Shown here: piece after piece, positions 24,482-32,088 of the stretch
Position numbering within the stretch: the stretch's first letter is position 1
Layout of the letters: each line of letters opens with the position of its first letter
Assembly: GCA_017395685.1 (NCBI GenBank)
Contig: JAFQOD010000071.1
Coordinates: 1-34,748 of the forward strand
DNA: 34,748 nucleotides
Reading direction: 5' to 3'
DNA from: Clostridia bacterium
GTDB lineage: Bacteria > Bacillota > Clostridia > Christensenellales > Aristaeellaceae
Position numbers and translations under genes: made by a program
The notes under the pieces: generated by a model
What the model was told of the DNA's origin: nothing
Seen by the model: the letters and a program-made list of their open reading frames with translations, nothing else
The model's database searches: none

Positions 24482-25378
24482 TTATTCTTTTTTTCTGACC
24501 GGCACCCAGATGGCGCTCTGATAATCGGCATCCTGGGGGCTGCCCTCAGGGCTGTACCATTCGATATTCGCACCCAGGGCAATTTCGTAATCGCTGTTAT
24601 TGGGCAGCCATTGCTGAAAAATTTTGGTATTCACTGATTGCAGTGCCCCAGGCATGGGGCCGATACAGGGGAACTTGGCCCAGAGCATTTCGGGGAACTG
24701 ATAGACGGTCATGCCCTCCGTCACTTCCCCTCCCTGCCATTTTCCGGCAATCAGATAGGAAAAGCGGCCATTCATCCCTTCATCATCTACGCAAACCCCA
24801 AATTCACCGATATGATTCTCACGGAATACCCGGTCAATGGCCGTATCCGCAGCTTTGCCGGCAAGCATGGGCCGGGCATATTTTTCTTCCATTTCATCCC
24901 AGAATTCCGGAATTTGCTGATAAGCCGTTTCGAATACAAATTCCCTCTTGAATCCGATCACCTGAAATGCAGGCATCTTTTCTACGGTAAAATCCATTTC
25001 ATTTCCTCCTCGAATGGCGATTTCAATCTTCAGGGGCAAGAATACTCTGATTTTTCTCGGTTCCTTTTTCAATTGCAGCGGCGAAAGCCCGTGGAACCGG
25101 GAAAAGGCCTTGGTGAAGCTTTCCGGGGTCTCATAGCCGTATCGGAATGCCAGATCAATGATCTTTTCCTCTCCGGACAGCACATCCAGCGCCGCAAGAT
25201 ACAGCCTGCGGAACCGAACATATTCCCCGATGGAAAAGCCGGTCATCATTTTAAAGCCCCGCTCCAGATAAAAGGGCGAAAGTGCCGCTGCCCGGGCCGC
25301 CATCCCGGCTGCTTCTTCCTCCAGCAAATGCTGCTCCAGCGCCTGAATAGCCCGCTGGATGCTACCGGTCCACTCCAT
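24482..25378 (-). CDS. AraC-family regulator with GyrI-like effector domain
   Basis: A 298-residue regulator. Two helix-turn-helix units occupy the N-terminal ~110 residues (LSPFYLERGFKMMTGFSIGEYVRFR is the first, and LAFRYGYETPESFTKAFSRFHG the second). The remainder is a GyrI-like/BmrR-type ligand-binding domain (about 125-298). This order, DNA binding first and ligand domain last, is the Rob/SoxS-related drug-responsive type, so a hydrophobic ligand is plausible. It has its own likely promoter (25415-25443) after the terminator of the preceding operon. Targets are unknown. Confidence 0.9.
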   Translation of the reverse strand: MEWTGSIQRAIQALEQHLLEEEAAGMAARAAALSPFYLERGFKMMTGFSIGEYVRFRRLYLAALDVLSGEEKIIDLAFRYGYETPESFTKAFSRFHGLSPLQLKKEPRKIRVFLPLKIEIAIRGGNEMDFTVEKMPAFQVIGFKREFVFETAYQQIPEFWDEMEEKYARPMLAGKAADTAIDRVFRENHIGEFGVCVDDEGMNGRFSYLIAGKWQGGEVTEGMTVYQFPEMLWAKFPCIGPMPGALQSVNTKIFQQWLPNNSDYEIALGANIEWYSPEGSPQDADYQSAIWVPVRKKE

Positions 25379-25414
25379 CCTTCTTCCCCCTTTTCGTCCC
25401 TACAAAAGAATGAT

Positions 25415-25443
25415 AGCATACCCGGAAAGAAATTTCCTGTCAT
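25415..25443 (-). promoter_or_regulatory. Probable promoter of the AraC/GyrI regulator
   Basis: On the minus strand ATGACA (25443-25438) and TATGCT (25420-25415) have a 17-base spacer. The spacer contains the imperfect palindrome GGAAATTTCTTTCC, a candidate self-regulation site. Confidence 0.5.
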
Positions 25444-25472
25444 TCTCTGCCCGCTTTTGTCCATTCCGGAAT

Positions 25473-25509
25473 AAAAAACCGCCCTGGCCCATTCCATAGC
25501 CGAAGGCGG
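25473..25509 (-). terminator. Intrinsic terminator after the PPOX-family gene
   Basis: On the minus strand CCGCC and GGCGG enclose a 21-base loop holding a smaller stem (TGG/CCA), followed by TTTTTT. It closes the VanW-TetR-PPOX transcript. Confidence 0.7.
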
Positions 25510-25521
25510 AATAAATCGCTA

Positions 25522-25950
25522 TTATGCTGAAAAATCAATCTCATATCGCCTGCCATGGGAAAAAAGAATCCCCTCTGTGAGCCGGATTCTTAAAAGGCAG
25601 GTATGGGGATCCTGCTCATTTACATGGCCGTTGCCATACCAGGAAGCAAACGCACTGCGCAGCTTTTCCATAATCTGATGATGCCTGGGCTGCAGCACAT
25701 GCCCCAGATTTTCCCCCATCCCCCGGGCCGTGAACCATTCCCCGGAGACAGCAACCCGGGGACATTTTTCAATCTGCCCCATTTTCCCGGAAAGGGCATA
25801 GGTGATCACATAAAAGGCCCCCTCCTCATATACCGCATTCACCGTGCGGACAGAGGGCCATTCCCCATCCAGGGTAGCAAGGGCAATCAGAGAATCTCTG
25901 CCGAAGCGCTCCTTCAGAATTTCTTTGATTTCAGGCGATACTTTTTCCAT
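25522..25950 (-). CDS. Pyridoxamine 5'-phosphate oxidase-family flavoprotein
   Basis: A 142-residue split-barrel protein of the PPOX superfamily, whose members bind FMN, F420 or heme. The typical core LIALATLDGEWPSVRTVNAVY and the second half GSxxxQIEKCPRVAVSGEWF-like sequence are visible. It probably reduces or binds a small molecule; no substrate can be read. It starts 12 bases after the TetR stop with AGGAAG before ATG 25950, so the TetR protein may control it. Its own terminator follows. Confidence 0.85.
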   Translation of the reverse strand: MEKVSPEIKEILKERFGRDSLIALATLDGEWPSVRTVNAVYEEGAFYVITYALSGKMGQIEKCPRVAVSGEWFTARGMGENLGHVLQPRHHQIMEKLRSAFASWYGNGHVNEQDPHTCLLRIRLTEGILFSHGRRYEIDFSA

Positions 25951-25962
25951 ACCAATTCTTCC

Positions 25963-26652
25963 TCACTGAGCATTCTCCATCCGCTTGAGCATGGTAATAG
26001 CATGGCTGATCACCTGCAGCGCCTCATCCCCCCGGATCAATTCCATGGAACCGAAGGGCGCATCCAGCAGCCTTTCCCAAATAAACCTTTCTGCTTCAAT
26101 CAATTGAATCACCCCGGCAGTAGGCCCGCCCTGGCGGATTGCAGCCGCTTCCTGCATCAGGCGCTGATAGAGGGCGGTGTAGGTATCCCACAGCAGCTCC
26201 GGCAGCATGGGCTGAGTAAAATGGAAGATGCCCTGGCTTTTCAGCAGATTCAGCAGCTTGCACATTTCCGGGAAAAACAGCTGCTTCTGCGCTTCCAGCA
26301 TGGCGGAGCGCACCATACCGCCGTCTGCCATTCCCTCCAGGGGCAGCAGCAGCGCCACGGCCCGATCCTCCCCGGAGCGGAAGGGCATGGCATAATAGAT
26401 CAGGGCATTCAAGGCGCCCAGAGCGTCATCATAGCGATTCTCGGCAAAAACAGTATAGCTTTTTTCAGCCCGCTGGCGGCATAATTCCGTCAGCACCTGC
26501 AATTTGGATTCAAAATGATGATAGAAGCTGCCCTTGCTGCAGCCCAGCACATCCAGAATATCCTGGATCGTGGCGCCGGCATAGCCCTTTTCAAAGAATA
26601 ATGCCTCCGCCGCATCCACAATGGCCTGTTTACGCAGATCGCCCTTCAGCAT
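25963..26652 (-). CDS. TetR-family transcriptional regulator
   Basis: A 229-residue regulator with an N-terminal helix-turn-helix: AIVDAAEALFFEKGYAGATI, then DILDVLGCSKGSFYHHFESK, which is close to the family consensus. The C-terminal ligand domain is unassigned. It lies 16 bases after the VanW-family gene stop, with GGGAGG before ATG 26652, and 12 bases before the PPOX gene. It could regulate this operon or the AEC transporter, but no operator match can be tested here. Confidence 0.92.
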   Translation of the reverse strand: MLKGDLRKQAIVDAAEALFFEKGYAGATIQDILDVLGCSKGSFYHHFESKLQVLTELCRQRAEKSYTVFAENRYDDALGALNALIYYAMPFRSGEDRAVALLLPLEGMADGGMVRSAMLEAQKQLFFPEMCKLLNLLKSQGIFHFTQPMLPELLWDTYTALYQRLMQEAAAIRQGGPTAGVIQLIEAERFIWERLLDAPFGSMELIRGDEALQVISHAITMLKRMENAQ

Positions 26653-26668
26653 ATCCGATCCTCCCTCG

Positions 26669-28288
26669 TCAGTTCCATTCCAGCACCTGCTGGATCATCT
26701 TGTAATTGGATGTGCACAGCTTTTCCCTGCGATATTCTGCGCCGTTCTTCAGATAAATTTTATAGGTTTCCACAATATAACCCGTCCGGGCCTTTTTCTT
26801 TTCCTGAATGGTGCCTATCGGCAGCAGGGGATTTTGTTCATACAATGGCTCCTCCGGGGGATAAGTAATATCCACCACCTGAGTGCTCAGCTGCCTGGAT
26901 TCCCCGGGGCCCAGCTCCGCCCCGTAGATTTCCACCGTACATTTCCTGTTCTGATAATAGGATACAATGAAGATGGGGGTATCCCGGTCATTGCGGAAGG
27001 TGAAATCCAGATTGGGCCAATTGACGGTAGCATCCCGGCCTTTATCCACATAATTGCTGGGCCATGCATGGGGGCTGCGGGTGATGATGGTCATATCCGC
27101 CATCACGGCCGCATTGAAAAGGGTGCTGGATGTCTGGCAAACGCCACCGCCCACCTCATCTACCGTGGTGCCGCCGGCAATGGCAGCAGCAGGCAGATAG
27201 CCCTTTTCCACAGTACGCTGTCCGGTGGCCTGATTGAAGGAAAAGGTTTCGCCCGGCATGACCACACGGCCGGAAATGGCCTGGCATGCCAGCTTTACAT
27301 TATTATTCCGGTTGGCGTCGCTTGTGGTATCCGTAGTAAAGGAGGAAACCAAAGAGAAGGAATTCATCATTTCTACTTTGGTTACATTGGGGGTAATGGG
27401 CGTGGACTGAGCAGCGATTGTAGCAGTATAATCCCGTTTATCCAATACATTGATCAGCTGCTGATACAGTGCCTCCCCATCCAGCCAGGCCCCCGGCTGA
27501 TCCTGGGTGAAGGTAAAGGAACGATTGGCAAAATCGAAGGATGCCAGCTGGGCATCCACCGGCTCTCTGTTGATCCTGTTTTCAATAATGCTCACCAATT
27601 CCCGTACCTTGCTTTTATCATAGGTTACCTGGGTATACAGATAGGCTGGGGTGGTCACCGTATGCTCCAGATGGGCATAGCGATATTCAAAGGGGGTATA
27701 ATTGGATGTAATCGTTTCCGCCGTGCCCTGCCGGCCAATCGCATAGGCGGTATCCAGCACGGATTGAATATTCCGCTGGAAAGGCAATTCACTGGGGGTC
27801 AGCACCCAGGTTTCATCATCCACATGGATGGTGATCCGCAGATTATTCACCCCCTGGCCGTTCTGGCCCCCCAGGGCCATTTCTGCCTGGGCACGGTTCA
27901 TGCCGCCGATATGGATATCATCCACCAGCACGCCCTGGGCAAACAGGCCCTGCTTGGTATAATTCACCCGTTCACGGAAGGGCGCATAGCCCTGATACAG
28001 ATTGAAAATGCCGTATCCCATCAGGGCCAGCAGCGCAACGCAAATAAATGTAATAAATGCCCACAATGCCGAATGGCTCTGCTTTCTTGGCTTTCCCCCA
28101 TAGGCCCATTGGCTGCCGGTATTGCGCCGGGGAGGCTGAGGCGGAAGAGGGGAGCCCTGAGAGGGATAGAAGGAATCCGGATAATCCGTCCAGTCATCCT
28201 GGGTGCGGGGATACATTTCAATTTCAGTATCCTCCTGAAATGCCACCCGATATTGCTGGGTATTCTGCTGCTTATTCCCCATTTTCAT
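26669..28288 (-). CDS. VanW-family membrane-anchored protein
   Basis: A 539-residue protein with a cytoplasmic, Pro-rich N-terminus (PLPPQPPRR), one membrane helix at about 74-97, and a large extracytoplasmic part. Two repeated peptidoglycan-binding-type (PG_binding_4) units occupy about 110-310, and the VanW domain about 315-440 (SFNQATGQRTVEKGY, GGGVCQTSSTLFNAAVMA). Proteins of this design are widespread in Clostridia and thought to act at the cell wall; biochemical function is not established. RBS GGGAGGGA precedes ATG 28288. Promoter at 28329-28357. Confidence 0.93.
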   Translation of the reverse strand: MKMGNKQQNTQQYRVAFQEDTEIEMYPRTQDDWTDYPDSFYPSQGSPLPPQPPRRNTGSQWAYGGKPRKQSHSALWAFITFICVALLALMGYGIFNLYQGYAPFRERVNYTKQGLFAQGVLVDDIHIGGMNRAQAEMALGGQNGQGVNNLRITIHVDDETWVLTPSELPFQRNIQSVLDTAYAIGRQGTAETITSNYTPFEYRYAHLEHTVTTPAYLYTQVTYDKSKVRELVSIIENRINREPVDAQLASFDFANRSFTFTQDQPGAWLDGEALYQQLINVLDKRDYTATIAAQSTPITPNVTKVEMMNSFSLVSSFTTDTTSDANRNNNVKLACQAISGRVVMPGETFSFNQATGQRTVEKGYLPAAAIAGGTTVDEVGGGVCQTSSTLFNAAVMADMTIITRSPHAWPSNYVDKGRDATVNWPNLDFTFRNDRDTPIFIVSYYQNRKCTVEIYGAELGPGESRQLSTQVVDITYPPEEPLYEQNPLLPIGTIQEKKKARTGYIVETYKIYLKNGAEYRREKLCTSNYKMIQQVLEWN

Positions 28289-28328
28289 TCCTTCCCTCCC
28301 TTCTTACAAACATACCAAATTCTATCTC

Positions 28329-28357
28329 ATTGTATTATGTTCCCCTGTATTTGTCAA
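28329..28357 (-). promoter_or_regulatory. SigA-type promoter of the VanW-TetR-PPOX operon
   Basis: On the minus strand TTGACA (28357-28352) and TACAAT (28334-28329) are separated by 17 bases. Confidence 0.78.
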
Positions 28358-28409
28358 TGCAAACCGCAATTTTTCCATTCATTTTCATCCCATGGCCTCC
28401 CAGGCGCTC

Positions 28410-28438
28410 TTGTTTCATTCCTCATTCAATGGTATAAT
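28410..28438 (+). promoter_or_regulatory. SigA-type promoter of the thymidine kinase gene
   Basis: TTGTTT (28410-28415) and TATAAT (28433-28438) are 17 bases apart. It is divergent from the VanW promoter. Confidence 0.68.
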
Positions 28439-28449
28439 ATTGATGTATG

Positions 28450-28465
28450 CGGGCATGAAAGCCCG
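28450..28465 (+). other. Hairpin at the 5' end of the thymidine kinase transcript
   Basis: CGGGC (28450-28454) pairs with GCCCG (28461-28465) around ATGAAA. The stem begins 11 bases after the -10 box, so it sits close to the mRNA 5' end, as in ppiB. Confidence 0.4.
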
Positions 28466-28497
28466 GGATGCGCTCAATATCACAAATGAGGTGGCTT

Positions 28498-29067
28498 ATG
28501 GCGAAGCTGTATTTTCGTTATGGGGCAATGGGATCATCCAAGACGGCCAATGCCGTCATGGTGCGCTATAATTATCAGGAGCGGGGCCAGAAGGCCCTGA
28601 TGCTCAAGCCCTGCCTGGATACCAGAGACGGGGAAAGAATTGTGGGATCCCGCTGCGGGCTGCATGCCCCCTGCGCCTATGTGGAGGAATTGGATCAGCT
28701 TCCCCTGGCCGATTATGATTGCCTGATCGTGGATGAGGCCCAGTTCCTCAAAAAGGATCAGGTGCGCCGTTTGGTAGAAATCGTGGATGAAATGCATATT
28801 CCCGTCATCTGCTACGGGCTGCGCAGCGATTTCCAGGGCAATCTGTTTGAGGGCAGCCAGTGGCTGCTGGCCTGGGCGGATACCATCGAAGAAATCAAAA
28901 CCGTCTGCTGGTGCGGCCGGAAGGCCACCTGCAACGCCCGGGTGCTCAATGGCAAAGTAACCAAGACCGGGGAACAGATTCAGCTGGGCGGCAATGAAAG
29001 CTATGTTGCCCTTTGCCGCAAGCATTGGGAAAAGGGGCAACTGGCCCCCGATCCTCAAAATTGCTGA
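28498..29067 (+). CDS. tdk: Thymidine kinase (TK1 type)
   Basis: A 189-residue TK1-type enzyme of the pyrimidine salvage pathway. P-loop GAMGSSKT at residues 9-16, Walker B-type CLIVDEAQF, YGLRSDFQGNLF, and zinc ligands in VCWCGRKATCNAR and the late CRKHW. It is unusually direct in its start: ATG 28498 preceded by GAGGTG, giving the normal family N-terminus. Its own promoter is at 28410-28438. It is probably a single-gene unit. Confidence 0.95.
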   Translation: MAKLYFRYGAMGSSKTANAVMVRYNYQERGQKALMLKPCLDTRDGERIVGSRCGLHAPCAYVEELDQLPLADYDCLIVDEAQFLKKDQVRRLVEIVDEMHIPVICYGLRSDFQGNLFEGSQWLLAWADTIEEIKTVCWCGRKATCNARVLNGKVTKTGEQIQLGGNESYVALCRKHWEKGQLAPDPQNC

Positions 29068-29083
29068 AATTTCTTTTTTCCTA

Positions 29084-29111
29084 TTGACATTATGCGAATT
29101 CGCCGGATAAT
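29084..29111 (+). promoter_or_regulatory. Promoter of the AEC transporter
   Basis: TTGACA (29084-29089) and GATAAT (29106-29111) have a 16-base spacer. The spacer contains the first GCGAATTCGC palindrome. Confidence 0.75.
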
Positions 29112-29132
29112 GATGATCGGATGCGAATTCGC
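29094..29132 (+). promoter_or_regulatory. Paired palindromic operators (GCGAATTCGC x2)
   Basis: The ten-base palindrome GCGAATTCGC occurs at 29094-29103 and again at 29123-29132, centres 29 bases apart. The second extends to the 14-base ATGCGAATTCGCAT (29121-29134). The first lies between the -35 and -10 boxes, and the second just after the expected transcription start, the classical layout for a repressor blocking the promoter. I found no other copy by eye. The regulator is unknown. Confidence 0.65.
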
Positions 29133-29163
29133 ATTTTCATTCTCAGGAAAGGAATGTTTATCC

Positions 29164-30090
29164 ATGCCCTTTCAGATTGCCGTAACCAATGTACTGGTCA
29201 CACTGCTGTATATTCTGCCGGGATACATTCTTTGCAAATTGAAGAAGGCTACCGCCGATCATCTGCCCTCCCTATCCGGGGTACTGGTTTATGCCGCTTC
29301 CCCCTGCATGATCGCATCCACCTTCATTTCCCTGGATTATTCCAGGGAACATCTGGTGAATATGCTTTTATTCTTCCTGGCTTCCCTGATCCTTCAGGGC
29401 GCGTTCATGGCACTGATCTATCTCATCTTCCGCAGGAAAATGCAGGATGCCAAATATCGCATTCTCAATATCGGCTCCGTTCTGGGTAATGTGGGTTTCT
29501 TCGGGCTTCCCATTGTGCAGGCGTTGCTGCCCGATCATCCGGAGGTGATGTGCTATTCCTCCATGATCGTTATCTCCATGAATATCCTGGTATTCACCAT
29601 GGGCGTCTTCTGCCTGACCGGGGATAAAAAGTATATGACGCTGAAATCCGGGCTGATCAACCCCACCATGCTGGGCTTCATTGTGGGCTTCCCCCTGTTT
29701 TTGCTGGGCGCACGGCCCCATATCCCCGATGAATTATTCGATTGCATCAATCTGCTGGGCAAAATGACCACGCCCCTTTGCATGATCATTCTGGGTATCC
29801 GTCTGGCCACAGTAAAGCTGCGCCCGTTGTTTACCCGGCCCATCATTTATCTGATCTGCCTGGGCAAGCTGATCCTGTTCCCGCTGTTTTCTTATGCCTG
29901 CGTATATTTTCTGCCCCTTCCCGATGCCTTCAAGGCCAGCATCCTGATCCTGACCAGCGTTCCCTGTGCATCGGTCATCCTGGGCTTGGCAGAAATCCAC
30001 CACAGTGAAACGGAATTATCCGCCAACTGCGTCCTGGTCAGCACCCTGCTATGCTTCCTGACCATCCCCTTGCTGACACTGCTTCTTTGA
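29164..30090 (+). CDS. AEC-family (auxin efflux carrier-like) transporter
   Basis: A 308-residue integral membrane protein with about ten hydrophobic segments, as in the AEC/MdcF/malate permease family. LPGYILCKLKKA, a polar NIGSVLGNVGFFGLPIVQALLP segment, and VPCASVILGLAE in the second half carry family-like patterns. Substrates in bacteria are often organic acids such as malate or malonate; this one's is unknown. ATG 29164 is preceded by AGGAAAGGA. The gene stands alone between a dual-operator promoter and a terminator, so it is likely to be tightly controlled. Confidence 0.88.
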   Translation: MPFQIAVTNVLVTLLYILPGYILCKLKKATADHLPSLSGVLVYAASPCMIASTFISLDYSREHLVNMLLFFLASLILQGAFMALIYLIFRRKMQDAKYRILNIGSVLGNVGFFGLPIVQALLPDHPEVMCYSSMIVISMNILVFTMGVFCLTGDKKYMTLKSGLINPTMLGFIVGFPLFLLGARPHIPDELFDCINLLGKMTTPLCMIILGIRLATVKLRPLFTRPIIYLICLGKLILFPLFSYACVYFLPLPDAFKASILILTSVPCASVILGLAEIHHSETELSANCVLVSTLLCFLTIPLLTLLL

Positions 30091-30111
30091 TGATCAAATC
30101 GTAAATTTTTT

Positions 30112-30139
30112 CCCCTGTCGTTTCAACGGCAGGGGTTTT
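30112..30139 (+). terminator. Intrinsic terminator of the AEC transporter gene
   Basis: A stem of about ten pairs (CCCCTG.CGT with ACG.CAGGGG, one wobble) at 30112-30135 is followed by TTTT. It overlaps the -35 box of the next promoter. Confidence 0.78.
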
Positions 30140-30149
30140 GTGGTATACT
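30121..30149 (+). promoter_or_regulatory. Promoter of the exported MBL-fold gene
   Basis: TTTCAA (30121-30126) and TATACT (30144-30149) are 17 bases apart. The -35 is weak and lies inside the terminator stem. Confidence 0.5.
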
Positions 30150-30174
30150 GCTATTAGAAAGGTGGGATGGCGTG

Positions 30175-31362
30175 ATGAAAAATGTTTTAAGAATACTGGC
30201 GCTGCTTCTGGCTCTGCTGGCCCCTGTATCCCTTCTTGCAATGCCCTCTGCCAGGGCTGCGGAAGAAGATCAGGCGCGCCTTGTCTGCCTCAATATCGGC
30301 AAGGCAGATTGCCTGCTGCTGCTCTATGGGGATGAGGCATGGCTCATTGACGCCGGCTATCAGCAGACCTATGCCGCCCTGGAAACCATGCTGGCCCAAT
30401 ATGGCATCACCCATCTGAACGGCGTCATCCTCACCCATTGCCACGAAGATCACGAGGGCGGTCTGGAGGAACTGGCCGCATCGGATATTGAAGTGGACGG
30501 CTGGTATGCAGCCGCACTGTATTATGATGTAAAAGACGCCAAGCATCCCGCCCGCCTGGCCGCTGCCAAGCGCAATGCTCAGGTCATCTGGCTGGAGGCT
30601 GGAATGACGCTGCCCATCGGTCAGACAGGCTCCCTGGAGATTCTGGGGCCTGTTCGCATCAATAAAGAAAATGAGAATAACAATTCTCTGGTCATGCGCT
30701 TTTCATCGCCCCATGGCAGCATCCTGCTGGCCGGCGATATGAAGGATGAGGAAGAGCTGGATTTGATCCAAGCCGGGGTGCTGAAGCCATCGGATGTGCT
30801 GAAAGTCGGCCATCACGGCGATAATAAAGCCAGCACCCAGCAATTCCTGCGCTTGGTGCAGCCCCGGGTAGGCATCATCCTCACCAGCACCTTTGAGGAG
30901 CCCGATACCCCCTCCAACGCCGCCCTGTCCCGGCTGCGGAATGCCGGCTGCACCGTATTCATTTCTCAGAATATGCACGATGCTATCCAGGTCACATTGA
31001 AGGAAGGCGCCATTTCCGTCGATGATATTACCTGGGGCCATGTGCCCGCTGCCCCTGAAGGGCTGGCCCTTTCCCTGAATATGGCTCAGGATATGGCCGT
31101 TATCACCAATCATGGGGATGATGCCGTACAGCTTTCCGGCATGCAGCTTTATTCCTCCAGGGGAAAGGACAGCCTTTTCCTGCCGGAATTCTTACTGCAG
31201 CCCGGGGAAAGCTATCGCATCGGCACACGCACTACCAAAGCGGATTACGACCTGAAATGGGATAAAAAGCGGATATGGCATGAAAGCAAACGGGATATGG
31301 CCATTCTTTATGATCCGTATGGCCGTATTCTCAGCTGCACCGATAACGGCTTCAAGGAATAA
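30175..31362 (+). CDS. Exported ComEC-like metallo-beta-lactamase-fold protein with lamin-tail domain
   Basis: A 395-residue exported protein. A signal peptide of about 28 residues ends in ARA. Next comes an MBL-fold domain (about 30-275) of the ComEC/Rec2 type: LNIGKADCLLLLYG, the metal motif THCHEDHEGG, LLAGDMKDEEE, and KVGHHGDNKAST. The C-terminus (about 290-390) resembles a lamin-tail domain (LSLNMAQDMAVITN, GMQLYSSRGKDSLFLPEFLLQPGESY). ComEC-type MBL proteins of this kind are thought to be extracellular phosphodiesterases or nucleases. ATG 30175, with AGGTGGGA upstream, is preferred over GTG 30172. Exact substrate unknown. Confidence 0.88.
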   Translation: MKNVLRILALLLALLAPVSLLAMPSARAAEEDQARLVCLNIGKADCLLLLYGDEAWLIDAGYQQTYAALETMLAQYGITHLNGVILTHCHEDHEGGLEELAASDIEVDGWYAAALYYDVKDAKHPARLAAAKRNAQVIWLEAGMTLPIGQTGSLEILGPVRINKENENNNSLVMRFSSPHGSILLAGDMKDEEELDLIQAGVLKPSDVLKVGHHGDNKASTQQFLRLVQPRVGIILTSTFEEPDTPSNAALSRLRNAGCTVFISQNMHDAIQVTLKEGAISVDDITWGHVPAAPEGLALSLNMAQDMAVITNHGDDAVQLSGMQLYSSRGKDSLFLPEFLLQPGESYRIGTRTTKADYDLKWDKKRIWHESKRDMAILYDPYGRILSCTDNGFKE

Positions 31363-31367
31363 GATGT

Positions 31368-31398
31368 GGTATCACCCCTTTGAAAGGGAGGTAATACC
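31368..31398 (+). promoter_or_regulatory. Hairpin that contains the ribosome binding site of the Cys-rich gene
   Basis: GGTAT.ACC at 31368-31376 pairs with GGT.ATACC at 31390-31398, enclosing further C/G pairs and the Shine-Dalgarno GGGAGG (31386-31391). The hairpin ends at the base before ATG 31399. Translation might depend on opening the structure by heat, an RNA-binding protein or ribosomes arriving from the MBL gene, whose stop is six bases before it. Role inferred. Confidence 0.5.
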
Positions 31399-31986
31399 AT
31401 GAAATCAATGGATCCTTATCCACCCTGCGACTGTCACCGGCCGGCTCCGCCCTGTCCATCCAGGAAGCCGGTCCCCTCATTCCTGATGCAGCGGATTCTG
31501 GCATCCGGCAAAATCCACCGCCGCTGTCAATGCTATTCCCTGCATCCCGATGCTTTCCCCTGTCAGGGGACGCCCCCCTATACCCTTATCAATGCAGCGG
31601 TCTGCGGTCAGCTATCCTGGCAGGAAATACCCTGTCATGAAAAGGGCGCCATTCTGCTTCAGGTTTCCATTCCCCTTTCCCTGCAAATCAGGAATGAGGC
31701 GGGCAATATTTTCACCGCATACGCTGCCGTTGAGGAGCAGATACGACTGCATTGTACCGGTACAAATGCAGAATGCTGGCGCGGGCAGATTTATCTCCAG
31801 GCAGCAGCCCGTCTGTGCAGCTGCATACAATTCTGCCAGGAAGGCCCTCTTGATGCCCGATTGGAAATCATCCTGGAAGGCTTCCTTTTGACCGCCTGCC
31901 CCATATCCGGCCCTGGCAAGCCCCCGTGTCCGCCGCCCAGGCCCTGGTATCCGGAGGCACATTGTGATCCATGGCTGAATCGATAG
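31399..31986 (+). CDS. Cys- and Pro-rich protein of unknown function
   Basis: A 195-residue protein I do not recognise. It has 16 cysteines, including CDC, CQC and CSCIQFC arrangements, and Pro-rich ends (PAPPCPSRKPVP at the start, PPCPPPRPWYP near the end). The middle (about 60-165) alternates hydrophobic strands (LINAAVCGQLSW, ILLQVSIPLSLQI, AYAAVEEQIRLHC) and resembles the DUF3794/SPOCS type of beta domains seen in spore-coat proteins, but I cannot prove it. No signal peptide is visible. GGGAGG precedes ATG 31399; a terminator follows directly. It may be co-transcribed with the MBL gene. Confidence 0.72.
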   Translation: MKSMDPYPPCDCHRPAPPCPSRKPVPSFLMQRILASGKIHRRCQCYSLHPDAFPCQGTPPYTLINAAVCGQLSWQEIPCHEKGAILLQVSIPLSLQIRNEAGNIFTAYAAVEEQIRLHCTGTNAECWRGQIYLQAAARLCSCIQFCQEGPLDARLEIILEGFLLTACPISGPGKPPCPPPRPWYPEAHCDPWLNR

Positions 31987-31992
31987 CAAAGC

Positions 31993-32015
31993 AAACCGCC
32001 CAAGAGGCGGTTTTT
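31993..32015 (+). terminator. Intrinsic terminator after the Cys-rich gene
   Basis: AAACCGCC (31993-32000) pairs with GGCGGTTT (32006-32013) around a five-base loop, and a T run continues to 32015. Confidence 0.88.
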
Positions 32016-32017
32016 AC

Positions 32018-32046
32018 TTGCCAGATTTCATGCAATCTGCTACAAT
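32018..32046 (+). promoter_or_regulatory. SigA-type promoter of the DUF1848-type gene
   Basis: TTGCCA (32018-32023) and TACAAT (32041-32046) are 17 bases apart, directly after the preceding terminator. Confidence 0.72.
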
Positions 32047-32088
32047 TTCACTTATGGAAAATTCTGCATCCCCATAGGAGGAGAAAAA

